DNA from: Bodo saltans
Lineage: Eukaryota > Euglenozoa > Kinetoplastea > Eubodonida > Bodonidae
Length of the DNA: 34,251 nucleotides
Assembly (NCBI GenBank): GCA_001460835.1
Contig: CYKH01002251.1
Coordinates: 1 to 34,251 of the forward strand
Reading direction: 5' to 3'
Below the pieces are notes generated by a model, which had not been told where the DNA came from, searched no databases, and saw nothing but the letters and a program-made list of their open reading frames with translations. This document shows positions 17,265 through 26,032 of the stretch, in pieces (positions within the stretch are counted from its first letter, which is position 1; each line of letters starts with the position of its first letter). The translations under genes were made by a program, and so were the position numbers.

Positions 17265-19307
17265 ATGAGCAACCGCATTGCCAGCTCACACTCAGTCGTC
17301 GAGCAGCTGCAGGCATTTCGTTATGTTGCCACAACTCGCGAAGTACCTTGGAAAGAAATTCGTGGCGTTGATCTTGGCAAGCTGAGAGTCCACCTGCCCG
17401 ACCTTCAACTCCTGAAACATCTCACAAGCTGTCTCTCGGACTGTGCGCTTCCGTCACTTACAGAACTGCAGAACCTCTCTCCAAGCGAGTCGCTGCAACT
17501 TCTTGGAGCCTTTCAAGCATTACTTCAGTTTTCATTGCACTCACAAACAGTTCTCCGGCACCAGGTGTCTGCAAAGCAAACGGCGCTGTCCGTTGAAAAG
17601 ATCACCTCTCAGCAAATGTCGGCTTTGGAAGCACGATTAGAGCTTGCCAAGAAGAAACTCGACGATGCTGCTACGGAGCGAGAGGCGACTAGAATTACCT
17701 TCCACAACATGGAGAAACAGATTGTAGAGCTACGAACAGCAAACGGGCTGTTAGAGAGAGAGCTAGAGTTCCACCGGAACACACAGCGCTTGATCACTGC
17801 CTCGAAGTCGGCTAGTGAGCCTTGCCTAGTGCAGCAGCAGCAGCTGCAACCGGTTGTTCAGCGCAACTCGGGCGCAGAGCCGCGCCACTTGGTAGATCTT
17901 ACTGTCGTTCCACCAACGCAGCAACAACAAGTCCTCCCCAAGGCAGAGAAGAGCAGATCCCGTCGACAAGAAGGGACTGACAGCGCAACGTCTACGTTAT
18001 GGGACGAAGAAGGAGCAGAACAGAGGCGAAGTGCCCACCACAGACATCGCTCATCGTCTGGGGCTCGCTCACAGCGCCCACCTGCTGCTGCTGCTCGACA
18101 CGCCGATGGTACGAATGGACAATTCGTAGACTGGCAATCGTTTGCTACACTCTTAATGAAACAGCAGCAGCAACCTCAGTGGGCGCCCTCTGCTGCTCAC
18201 AGTCCTACCTCACCTTCGGCAGCTGTCGTCCTCCCTCAGCCAACGGTTGAGCAGCATCGCCCTTCCTCCCACGAGAACGATGCGTCGTTAAGGCGTGCTG
18301 CGGAACTTGCGGCAGAACAACAAAATGTGCACCATGAGCGCCAGCTTCAAGAAATGATGAAGGCGCTCAGCAGTGGGCTGGAGGCGAACCGCGTTCAACT
18401 GCTGAAACAGACGCAAGAGACCATGGGTAACGTGGAAGCTGGCATCACGCACCGCATCACCAAACTCCAGCAGGAGCAACGCGCAATGCAAGATGCATTG
18501 TCAACACAGGTGAGTCAAAATGAAACACAATTCTCTCAAGCTGTACAAAAGTTGTCAACTCAAATGTCCTCCCTGAAAGCAGACACAGAGGATCAACTGC
18601 GTGTGCTTAAGGGCGATGTGAGCAGTGCGATTTCCTCCATATCTCGACAGACATCAGTGGCTGCCAACAACAGCAGCGCTCAACTTGAGCAAAAGCCCGT
18701 TGCTACAGTGCAACCACAGCCGTCGCACACCACTGCGGTGCCGAGTGCCTTCCATAATCAACGATCCATGAGTCCGAACGTGCTTCCGCCGTTGCCCCTC
18801 ACACAAATACAACAAGACCTCAACAACACCAGTGGTGCGGGAGGGGGTGGCGTCTACGGGAAGCACGGGAGCCCTATTGGGACGCCTGGGAGCGTATTTG
18901 GACCACGGGTAATGTCTGCTACGGTCTCTCACAGCGGTGATCGCCACTCCTCCTCCGATGACGACGATGAAGCAGACAGCCCGTATGTTCCCATGTCGAA
19001 ACAAACGACGGCGCCAGTGAGCACGATTGTCCTTCCGTCGCCAGTGCCAACTCCATCCGGGAAGATACCAGGAACGCCTGTCGCTTCCACAGCTGCTGCC
19101 GCATCATCTGCTGCTGCTCCATCAGAGACACCACTGCCCATTGCAGCGACTACGAGCCTCAACGTAAGTGGTTTGGATACTTCGACTAATTTGACGCGTA
19201 AAGCGTCGTCCCAACTTCTCAAAGACACACAGGACGAACTGCAGCGTCTTCTCGACGAGGAAGCTGCCTTTGAAGAAGCTAAGAAAGCTCGTCTGGCAGA
19301 GAAGTAA
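17265..19307 (+). CDS. DZIP1-family ciliary protein lacking the C2H2 finger
   Basis: 680 aa. Residues ~18-105 match the DZIP1/DZIP1L N-terminal domain: VPWKEIRGVDLGKLRVHLPD aligns with the V(D/P)WRxIxAVDVDxVAREVD element, and FQALLQFSLHSQTVLRHQVS with the following LxQLxIEYLLHSQ helix. Coiled coil follows to about residue 180, then Q/S/P-rich disorder. A second coiled coil spans about 345-465, and a short helical end (QDELQRLLDEEAAFEEAKKA) closes the protein. DZIP1 proteins act at the basal body and ciliary transition zone. They normally carry one C2H2 finger after the first coiled coil; here the only cysteines are two in the N-terminal domain and one near residue 187, so no finger exists. 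The family call rests on the N-terminal domain, which is convincing by eye. Confidence 0.82.
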   Translation: MSNRIASSHSVVEQLQAFRYVATTREVPWKEIRGVDLGKLRVHLPDLQLLKHLTSCLSDCALPSLTELQNLSPSESLQLLGAFQALLQFSLHSQTVLRHQVSAKQTALSVEKITSQQMSALEARLELAKKKLDDAATEREATRITFHNMEKQIVELRTANGLLERELEFHRNTQRLITASKSASEPCLVQQQQLQPVVQRNSGAEPRHLVDLTVVPPTQQQQVLPKAEKSRSRRQEGTDSATSTLWDEEGAEQRRSAHHRHRSSSGARSQRPPAAAARHADGTNGQFVDWQSFATLLMKQQQQPQWAPSAAHSPTSPSAAVVLPQPTVEQHRPSSHENDASLRRAAELAAEQQNVHHERQLQEMMKALSSGLEANRVQLLKQTQETMGNVEAGITHRITKLQQEQRAMQDALSTQVSQNETQFSQAVQKLSTQMSSLKADTEDQLRVLKGDVSSAISSISRQTSVAANNSSAQLEQKPVATVQPQPSHTTAVPSAFHNQRSMSPNVLPPLPLTQIQQDLNNTSGAGGGGVYGKHGSPIGTPGSVFGPRVMSATVSHSGDRHSSSDDDDEADSPYVPMSKQTTAPVSTIVLPSPVPTPSGKIPGTPVASTAAAASSAAAPSETPLPIAATTSLNVSGLDTSTNLTRKASSQLLKDTQDELQRLLDEEAAFEEAKKARLAEK

Positions 19308-19645
19308 CAACAACAACAAATGTTTTTGTTTTTTTTTGTGATTCACTAGATACACACAAAAGAAGGTGCATATGTCATCACCCTCTACCAATACAGAAAT
19401 AGATCCAAGCGAGAGTATGCGACGCATTGCTTCGTAGATAAAGAATTTCGAACGTTTGTGTTCGTTACGTCACTTCTCTCCTTGATGTGTAACAACTGGT
19501 ATTACCTCATTGCTCTTTTCATCACTCATCTCACATTTGAAGCCAGAACAACCCCTCTAAAAGTCTCCCAAACGTTAGAACGAGGAGATATTTAACGAGT
19601 TCTAAAACAAAGAGCGCAACGATTCAGCCCCTTTATTTTCCTTAA
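19308..19645 (+). promoter_or_regulatory. intergenic region with two pyrimidine tracts
   Basis: 338 bp. A (CAA)n run after the stop is followed by a T-rich tract (about 19321-19345) and AG. A second pyrimidine-rich stretch at 19511-19538 precedes AG at 19541-19542, which would give the R-SNARE mRNA a 5' UTR of about 100 nt. No gene seen. Confidence 0.4.
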
Positions 19646-20356
19646 ATGAGCGGCGCTTCATCATCTTCAACAGATGGCAGCATCCTTTTTGCTTGTGTTG
19701 CGAAGCCAACGAACGTGCTGCTTAGTGAAACCATCGTGAAGCCTTCTGCCGCGAGTGTAGGCTCAATGGTCAGAAATCAGCTCCTTCCCAAAGTCACAGA
19801 CCCCAATGCAATCCCCACAGGAGAAAAGCGTGTGTCCTACGGTGGTGACAACAATTTGGTCCAGATTCTGTACCGCTCCAAACTTGCGTTTGTATGTGTG
19901 ACGGAAAAGACGTACCCGGCGTACATGGCGTTTAAATACCTTGATAAAGTTGCAACAAATTTCATTGCGTTTTACCGTGAGGATGCCCATCGCACCCCGC
20001 AGGCCTGTCAATCGTTTTCAAGACAACTGAAGCAGGAAGCGGATTTTTTCAACAGCCCCGATGCGGATAAGTTGAAGAAGATTCATCGAGACATTGATCA
20101 GGTCAAGAACGTGATGGTGGAGAACATAGATAGTATATTGACACGAGGCGACAAGATCGAAAATCTTCTTGAGAAGACAAATCTGTTGCTTGGAGAATCG
20201 ACAACGTTTCAAACCAATAGCAATTCACTCCGCAGGAAGATGTGGCTCAAGAACGTCAAACTGATTGCCATCATTGTTTTCTTGGTGATTGCTGTGATTA
20301 CAATTATCCTGCTTGTTGCATGCCAAGGTTTCAAGAAGGGGAACCGTTGCAGCTAA
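19646..20356 (+). CDS. VAMP7-like longin R-SNARE
   Basis: 236 aa, the normal size of long VAMPs. Residues ~12-125 form a longin domain (ILFACVAKPTNVLLSE at the start, LAFVCVTEKTYPAYMAFKYL in the middle). Residues ~145-205 are the SNARE motif, with DIDQVKNVMVENIDSILTRG; Arg167 is the zero-layer arginine that defines R-SNAREs. LLEKTNLL and LRRKMWLKN lead into a single C-terminal transmembrane helix (about 207-229), followed by a short basic lumenal tail (KKGNRCS). It would act in fusion of late endosomal/lysosomal or secretory vesicles; which step cannot be told from sequence. All key SNARE features are intact. Start: the only ATG that preserves the longin β-strand. Confidence 0.95.
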   Translation: MSGASSSSTDGSILFACVAKPTNVLLSETIVKPSAASVGSMVRNQLLPKVTDPNAIPTGEKRVSYGGDNNLVQILYRSKLAFVCVTEKTYPAYMAFKYLDKVATNFIAFYREDAHRTPQACQSFSRQLKQEADFFNSPDADKLKKIHRDIDQVKNVMVENIDSILTRGDKIENLLEKTNLLLGESTTFQTNSNSLRRKMWLKNVKLIAIIVFLVIAVITIILLVACQGFKKGNRCS

Positions 20357-20713
20357 AAAAAATCGAACGACGTTTCTTGTTGTTTGTAACAAAAAAAAAC
20401 TGAGAACGAACGACGCAGGACTTTTTGAACGCAGTCCATGTGTCCAAAATGTTGTGAAGGTACTTTCTTTTTGCTGTTTCGTTCAGAATGTTGCTCTCTT
20501 TTTTGCTGCTCCTCCATCCACCACCACTTGTTGGCCTTACCAGCAGGAGCACGCGACAGTGCGAGAGGTCACCCTGAGACGCTTTTTTTGTCTTCTGTTG
20601 AAATTGTCATACTTAGCGAAATCATGTATTTCTACAGCACTAGTCCATCGATTATTCCCTATTATCTCCCTATCATAAAAGCACCTCACAAATTCATCTA
20701 TAGGAAAAGAGTC
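20357..20713 (+). promoter_or_regulatory. intergenic region / 5' flank of MCTS1 gene
   Basis: 357 bp with A-rich sequence after the stop and several pyrimidine runs (about 20460-20486, 20580-20600, 20650-20680), each followed by AG. The frame of the next gene is open back to 20438, but that segment reads as untranslated, Cys/Phe-rich sequence. No gene seen. Confidence 0.4.
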
Positions 20714-21340
20714 ATGCCGACGTCAGCTGATTTGTTTAAGAAGTTCACGCTTGAGAGCGTCGCTCAAATTGCCACGTCGAAACTCAAGGATCAGAAAGAG
20801 GTTCGCTCAAAGCTCGCGGATGAATACCCCATGTTAGCCGACTTCTGGGAAGAGCTCCTTCCCAAGGGTGAAGATATTCTGATCATTCGTTGCCACGACC
20901 AGGTGCACTGTATTGCAAGGCAAAGCTCAAAGCCAGAGGTTCTCTTTTTCAACCACCATGGAGGGTTTTACTATCCCCACCTTCGACTCCTGCACAAGTA
21001 CCCGTTTATTCTTAAATCACATCAAGTGGATATCGGCGGTTGCCGCTTTGTGGTATCTGGCGCAAACATTATGTGCCAAGGTCTGACGTCTGCTGGCGGT
21101 CGGATTCAGGATAACATGGACGAAGATGATCTTGTCGCGATCTACATTGAGGGCAAGGACCATGCCGTTGCCGTCGGCAAGATGATGATGTCGTCGGATG
21201 ACATTCGCGAGAAAAATAAAGGACCTTGCATTGAAAACGTGCATCACATGGGCGACGGATTGTGGATTAATTATCAACTGAGTGCTAGTCATATTGGTGG
21301 CGGTGCGTCTGCCATCCGTCCAGAAGACGCTGCGAAGTAA
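20714..21340 (+). CDS. MCTS1: MCTS1/Tma20 homologue, PUA-domain translation factor
   Basis: 208 aa. LFKKFTLESVAQIATSKLK matches the MCTS1 N-terminal helix. The PUA-type core is very conserved: FYYPHLRLLHKYPFILKSHQ, FVVSGANIMCQGLTSAGG, VAIYIEGKDHAVAVGKMMMS and IENVHHMGDGLW. MCTS1 pairs with DENR to recycle 40S subunits and to support re-initiation after short upstream ORFs; the kinetoplastid protein is presumed to do the same. The frame is open to 20438, but homology starts at LFKKF. The ATG at 20714 leaves only six residues before it, so the longer version is rejected. After KNKGPCIENVHHMGDGLW the protein has a C-terminal tail of about 25 residues (HIGGGASAIRPEDAAK) beyond the usual end. Confidence 0.95.
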   Translation: MPTSADLFKKFTLESVAQIATSKLKDQKEVRSKLADEYPMLADFWEELLPKGEDILIIRCHDQVHCIARQSSKPEVLFFNHHGGFYYPHLRLLHKYPFILKSHQVDIGGCRFVVSGANIMCQGLTSAGGRIQDNMDEDDLVAIYIEGKDHAVAVGKMMMSSDDIREKNKGPCIENVHHMGDGLWINYQLSASHIGGGASAIRPEDAAK

Positions 21341-21422
21341 ACAACGCCAAGTTGATATCAGGTTACTTTTTTTCCTCCTTTCGAAGACAAAAGCTTCCAT
21401 TTTTGTTGCTGAGGTTGCAGGG

Positions 21423-21469
21423 TTTTAATTTTCGTTTGTTTTTTTGTTGTTTCGTCCTTCCCACTCAAG
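21423..21469 (+). promoter_or_regulatory. polypyrimidine tract and AG, probable trans-splice acceptor for helicase gene
   Basis: A T/C-rich run ends in CAAG (AG 21468-21469), 24 nt before the ATG at 21493. It places the acceptor downstream of all earlier in-frame starts, so translation begins at 21493. Confidence 0.55.
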
Positions 21470-21492
21470 TTAAAGAACAAACCACACGATAT

Positions 21493-23487
21493 ATGAAGCG
21501 CACATCGTTGTTTTCCCTTCGATGTCTTCAAGGCGTCAAAGCAACTGCTACCAAAGGTCCAGAGCATCTTGTCGAATCCATTCTTACCAACGGCAATGAT
21601 TCCAACGTGCCTGCCTCACAGCGCTTCCGGAACGCAAAGCAACAACAATCTACTGGTGGGGCATTGATGGATCGATCTGTGCAATTGAGAATAGGCGGGG
21701 CTCAAATGCTTTCGAGCACTGCAAATCGTATCCACAATCACAATGAAGCACATCCACTGTTCTTCTCACAAACATCGCCGCGACAGGCGGGTCTCTGCGC
21801 AACTCTTGTGGAGTCCCTTCATAGCTTGAGAATTCTGCAGTTAACGGAGCTGCAAGGTGCGTTGGTCCCCCTTTTCCTTAAAGGAAAGCATGTCATTGCA
21901 CACGCAGAGACTGGAACAGGAAAATCGTTTGGTATTGCGCTTGCAACCGCCAACCGTATTCTGCGAGAAACGCTCAATCATCGCCTTCACACTGTCATTC
22001 TCGTTCCCACAGAGGAGCTCGCGCTGCAATATGACAAGTGGTTGAAACACTTTGGCGGATGTGCGTCGCAGGTCTCCCAGCCTGCGGTAGATTCCATTCC
22101 CCTGGAAGCCCAGTTGGCGAAGATCCACAACATCCAACCAAACGTGTTAGTTGGGACTGTCCAACGCATCGCGGACATTGTGCAGGCTGCACCGACCATT
22201 ATCGGCGAAAAACTACGACGCCGTGTGGATTGTGTGATCCTTGATGAGGCTGATGTGCTCTTGACTCAGCCTGTGATCATTAACAAGAAGCGCATGACTG
22301 GTGCTGACCTCGTGGAGCGCATCTACCGACAGCACGTGGACGAAGTACCTGCGCAACTCATTGCCATCAGTGCAACAATTGACGGACCCACCGCGCAGCG
22401 GCTCAATGGATGGATGAAAAATGACAAGGCAGTGCGAATCACAACGAGCTTTGTGGAGCACAGCATTCCTCACACAATCAACTTTTATTTCTTTGCGGCG
22501 TCGATGATGTCGACGATGGGGAAGAGGGTTGCTTCACCACAAAAACCCTCGTCAGTGGTGGATGCCGCACTTGTTCAAGGTCCGCCTCGGCATGGCGTGG
22601 AAAATTGTTTGGAGTTGGTACTGAGACTTATCTTTCGGCAAGCGCGCGAGCATGCCAACACCCAACACAAACGCCCGCGCATCCTTATTTTTACGGATGC
22701 ACCACCCGCCGACGTTATGAGCCAACTTGAAATGATGAAGTCGTCGGTACTCGGGGAGTGGATTGGTGTAGATGACGGTGCGGCGTCACCATCTCCACCT
22801 CAGCCATCATCATCGCGTCAAAGGCACTGGAAAGCATGCAGCTTCGCCGGACTTCTCCACCAGCCAGCCGATCGGTCGAACCCAACCAAGCAAATTCGCT
22901 CGTCGGAGTTAGTGGCTCGTAATAAGGAGATCTACCTCACCAATAACTCAAACATGAGCCTGTTGCAAAGTAGCCTGCTGTTTATTGGTGTCGGGTCTTT
23001 TGAAATGAGCAGGGGAATTCACGTTGGGAATGTGACCCATGTGATTATGTACGGGACGAAGTCGATGCCAAGCGCCTCAAACTTTGTGCACTGTGCAGGG
23101 CGAACAGGGCGTATGGGTAAGGAGGGCGATGTGATTTGCATCTTTCCTCCATCACAAGGAAGGCACATGCAGGTGGTGTGCAACTCGCTTGAAATCCCCT
23201 TTCAAGTTAGTAAGATGTCAAAGGTTGAGGCGTTGTTGGCGGTGCGCGACGATTTTATGGCGGCGGCACCTGTCAGCGCTCCCTTGCCAGTCGAGGCAAA
23301 CGAGGATGTCGTCCATCCATCTGAATCGATGAGCTCAACGTCGACTCTTCTGGACTCCACAACAACAGATGAGCGGGAGGAGGATGAAGAAAAGAGATTT
23401 ATCCGAGACCCTCAGTTGCGATCTCGATTGATGGAGCAGATGATGTTCTTTGACGATGAACACCAAGTTGAAGTTTCAACAAGCTAA
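21493..23487 (+). CDS. DEAD-box RNA helicase, probably mitochondrial
   Basis: 664 aa from ATG 21493. Helicase motifs in order: a Q-motif-like LTELQ (near 118-122), motif I AETGTGKS (138-145), Ia PTEELALQY, Ib-like GTVQRI, motif II DEAD (251-254), motif III SAT (293-295), motif V-like MSRGIHVGNVTHVI and motif VI HCAGRTGRMG (about 533). Domain 2 carries an S/P-rich insert near residues 430-450 and extends past motif VI in an acidic tail. The N-terminus MKRTSLFSLRCLQGVKATAT is basic, hydroxylated and free of acids, typical of a mitochondrial presequence. A role in mitochondrial RNA processing, editing or ribosome assembly is plausible, as for trypanosome mitochondrial DEAD-box proteins. Assignment to a specific one (for example REH1/mHel61) cannot be made here. 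Confidence 0.9.
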   Translation: MKRTSLFSLRCLQGVKATATKGPEHLVESILTNGNDSNVPASQRFRNAKQQQSTGGALMDRSVQLRIGGAQMLSSTANRIHNHNEAHPLFFSQTSPRQAGLCATLVESLHSLRILQLTELQGALVPLFLKGKHVIAHAETGTGKSFGIALATANRILRETLNHRLHTVILVPTEELALQYDKWLKHFGGCASQVSQPAVDSIPLEAQLAKIHNIQPNVLVGTVQRIADIVQAAPTIIGEKLRRRVDCVILDEADVLLTQPVIINKKRMTGADLVERIYRQHVDEVPAQLIAISATIDGPTAQRLNGWMKNDKAVRITTSFVEHSIPHTINFYFFAASMMSTMGKRVASPQKPSSVVDAALVQGPPRHGVENCLELVLRLIFRQAREHANTQHKRPRILIFTDAPPADVMSQLEMMKSSVLGEWIGVDDGAASPSPPQPSSSRQRHWKACSFAGLLHQPADRSNPTKQIRSSELVARNKEIYLTNNSNMSLLQSSLLFIGVGSFEMSRGIHVGNVTHVIMYGTKSMPSASNFVHCAGRTGRMGKEGDVICIFPPSQGRHMQVVCNSLEIPFQVSKMSKVEALLAVRDDFMAAAPVSAPLPVEANEDVVHPSESMSSTSTLLDSTTTDEREEDEEKRFIRDPQLRSRLMEQMMFFDDEHQVEVSTS

Positions 23488-23600
23488 AAAAGTTCTTGTT
23501 TTTGTGTGTTTTTTTGTTTGATTTGCTGACAATCAACTTCTTTATCCCAAATAAAACGTCTGCTAATTTCATTGCGAGTGTCACAGTCTGTGATTGTGAC

Positions 23601-23636
23601 CTGTCCTTCTTTTTTTTTTTCTTTGCAACACATAAG
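23601..23636 (+). promoter_or_regulatory. polypyrimidine tract and AG, probable trans-splice acceptor
   Basis: A T-rich run with an uninterrupted stretch of about 11 T is followed by the first AG at 23635-23636, giving a 28-nt 5' UTR before the ATG at 23664. A small GTCACA/TGTGAC inverted repeat (23580-23600) lies just upstream. Confidence 0.55.
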
Positions 23637-23663
23637 CCATATCGGGTCATACGACATTATTGA

Positions 23664-25832
23664 ATGTCAATTGCTGTTCGCGGCGGTGGTGTGGGAAGTC
23701 CGTTCGATGACCGTCGATCGCAAAGCAAAGTGCAACTTGTCAATAGAGGTGTGGAGACACCCACTACTTCGATGAAACCAGCCGATCAAAGCGCATCCCC
23801 TTTGTTCACGTCTCCGCTTCAGCAACAGCAGCAGCCGTCGGCCGCGTTGCCGTACGGCACTCCAAACGTCAGTGACATGTCGTACGTTGTGCGACAAACG
23901 GCGCAGTCGTTGATGCAACGATGGTCTCGTGGCGACGACTCGGAGCAAGACACCGAAGTCATCAGAACGCCAGCACACAATAAAACAGCAACTGCGGCGA
24001 GAGAGTTTGGTTCACCTCCCTTCTTCGCTGCGCTGTTCCGATCAGCAGCGGACACTCCAGCAGCAAGAGAGCACCACCACCATCACCGAGGCGGTGCATC
24101 TCACAAACTGCAAATGAGCGACGTCGTTCCTTCTCGTTGGGATGAATTGCTTTGCGCAGACTCGCACACGATGCATCATCACTCAGGGGGTGACAGTGCC
24201 ACGGCTACGATTACGTCGTTTCAATCGGGAACCAGCGGCGCTCCACTTTTGTGGAACGTCATCGTGCGCCCAGAGCTCCTTGTCACGAATGAGGCTGGCA
24301 TGGAAAGTCGACGGGCCTCTATTGCCGGGGAGCAACATCGGCTGTCCACGTCACCCGGTGCATCAATGAGTCAAATCGAAACATATGGTCTCTCTGAAAA
24401 AGAATTGCGGTACTTTGGGTTGATGCCGGAGGAGGGCGACAATCGGCGGAGGACAGGCGGTGTGGCACAACGTACGCCAAAGGAGATCCTCCTTGCCCAA
24501 CTCCGTGCACCAGTTTCCAACTCGTTGGGACCGTCGCCCAAAGACAACCGCCCTTCGAAACGAAATCATCCATCCAACGAATTGGACGAAGGTGGCGTCA
24601 TTATTGGTCTTCCTCGGCCAAAGATCGTGATCCACAACATAGCGCCTCGACAAAAGCCAAGCCCATCATCGTCAGAGCAACGAACTCGGTCTCCAGTCGA
24701 CGCTCGTGCAACGTCCCTTTCATCACTTGAGGAGTCTACGGAGGATGCACAGCCGCATCACCACCACCACCGTCACCACCAATCCAACAAACCTCAACAA
24801 CAAGGAGAACGGTATCGTCGTCCATTATCTCCACCCATCGTGCTGCCTCCCGCTGCTGCTGCTGCTGCGCTGATGGCGCTTCCAAGTGCTGCTTCGTTAA
24901 CTGAAGATGCTCCCGTGCCCATATCCCCATCGAAAAGTCCAACGAATAGACCACGCGGTAGATCGTTTCTGAGCACCACCGAGAAACCATTGAATGAACG
25001 ATTTAAGAAGCCTGGGCATTGTGATGCGACAAGCATCGAGTCGCTGATGCACATGCACGCACTTACGAAAGCCATCATGTCTCAGAAGGCAGGTGTTGCG
25101 GCAGGGCGGCGGACATCAGAAATCATCACCTCGATTGATTGCAGTGGCACTCGATTGTCTCGTCAAGCGAAGTTCGCCATTCCCACTTCATTTGCTCGGG
25201 ATGGAAATCCTATTTGGTCGCCACGACGTAATGGGCTCCACAAGAAGCGCCGAGCTATCAACGAAGACGGTGATGATGATCTCAACAATTCGACCAGCAA
25301 CTCTGCTGCCGGTTTAGCTGATATTGGTTTCTGGCCCGATGAGCAAGTAGTCCTACGGGAACAGCGCTTGCTCGGCTCAAACATGTCATTTGATGGGGCG
25401 CTTCACAGGCAAGTCGTTCTCAACGCCGTGGCGGAGCGCAGCCTTGTGTTAGGTTACTTGGCGCCTCTTTTATTCCTCCGTGGAGGCTCTCGATGTCGCA
25501 TCACAACTCTGATCGCGCAACGGTGCGACCTCAACGACTCTGACGCGATTGGATTAGCCACGATCCTCCGGTGCCCTTCCCTCAACGAACAGAATGCCAC
25601 AAACTACGAGTGTCACTTAACACACGTGGACTTGTCAGAGAATTCCATCACGGACGAAGGAGCGACGGCACTGAAGAAGGCCATCAAATACAATCTCGTC
25701 ATCACCGAGTTACTTCTCCGCGAGAACCCTATTCGTAATGAGAAGGGAGTGCTGAATGACATCAAGCGGCGCTTGAGGAACAACAAGAATGGTGTCTCCA
25801 ACTTGGGACTCGTCGCGAGAATGATGAAGTGA
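23664..25832 (+). CDS. disordered protein with C-terminal leucine-rich repeats
   Basis: 722 aa, not assigned to a named family. Residues 1-~440 are mostly disordered, with Q, H, S, P and R runs (a poly-H/R stretch near 355-370, an alanine run near 395). The central part has short ordered islands such as YGLSEKELRYFGLMPEEGD. From about residue 605 to the end are RI-type leucine-rich repeats: ITTLIAQRCDLNDSDAIGLA, LTHVDLSENSITDEGATALK and ITELLLRENPIRNEKGV. These resemble NLRC3/ribonuclease-inhibitor repeats and normally serve protein binding. Only about three repeats are present, too few for a full horseshoe unless flanking sequence completes it. Such LRR proteins are common in flagellate cytoskeletons; the location here is unknown. 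Confidence 0.8.
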   Translation: MSIAVRGGGVGSPFDDRRSQSKVQLVNRGVETPTTSMKPADQSASPLFTSPLQQQQQPSAALPYGTPNVSDMSYVVRQTAQSLMQRWSRGDDSEQDTEVIRTPAHNKTATAAREFGSPPFFAALFRSAADTPAAREHHHHHRGGASHKLQMSDVVPSRWDELLCADSHTMHHHSGGDSATATITSFQSGTSGAPLLWNVIVRPELLVTNEAGMESRRASIAGEQHRLSTSPGASMSQIETYGLSEKELRYFGLMPEEGDNRRRTGGVAQRTPKEILLAQLRAPVSNSLGPSPKDNRPSKRNHPSNELDEGGVIIGLPRPKIVIHNIAPRQKPSPSSSEQRTRSPVDARATSLSSLEESTEDAQPHHHHHRHHQSNKPQQQGERYRRPLSPPIVLPPAAAAAALMALPSAASLTEDAPVPISPSKSPTNRPRGRSFLSTTEKPLNERFKKPGHCDATSIESLMHMHALTKAIMSQKAGVAAGRRTSEIITSIDCSGTRLSRQAKFAIPTSFARDGNPIWSPRRNGLHKKRRAINEDGDDDLNNSTSNSAAGLADIGFWPDEQVVLREQRLLGSNMSFDGALHRQVVLNAVAERSLVLGYLAPLLFLRGGSRCRITTLIAQRCDLNDSDAIGLATILRCPSLNEQNATNYECHLTHVDLSENSITDEGATALKKAIKYNLVITELLLRENPIRNEKGVLNDIKRRLRNNKNGVSNLGLVARMMK

Positions 25833-25992
25833 CATATGATGAATGAGGAACGCGCACCGAAGGAATAGTAGCTCCAGACTTTTTGTATGTGTGCTCGCCT
25901 CGCGGCATACTTGTACACGATTCCACATCAAAATGAAAAGATTCAGTTTCCACAAACGTTTTTTTGTTGCGGCCTTGAACCCCTGAGACTCT

Positions 25993-26030
25993 GTTTCCCA
26001 ATCAGAACATAACTTTTCTTATTTTCCTAG
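25993..26030 (+). promoter_or_regulatory. pyrimidine tracts and AG sites before the 26033 gene
   Basis: Two possible acceptors exist: AG at 26004-26005 after a short C/T run, or AG at 26029-26030 after a longer T/C run. The second would leave only two bases before the ATG at 26033, so the first is favoured unless the true start is further in. Confidence 0.4.
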
Positions 26031-26032
26031 CG

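Noticed and set aside
20438-20713. Long N-terminal extension of MCTS1
   Set aside because: The homology begins six residues after ATG 20714, and the extra 92 residues are encoded by pyrimidine-rich intergenic sequence.
21352-21492. N-terminal extension of the DEAD-box helicase
   Set aside because: It lies upstream of the splice AG at 21468-21469 and has no ATG in frame that would survive splicing before 21493.
24755-24790. CAC/CAA trinucleotide runs (here and at 10830, 16810, 17835, 23820) as repeat elements
   Set aside because: They are in-frame histidine or glutamine tracts inside disordered coding regions, not independent repeats.
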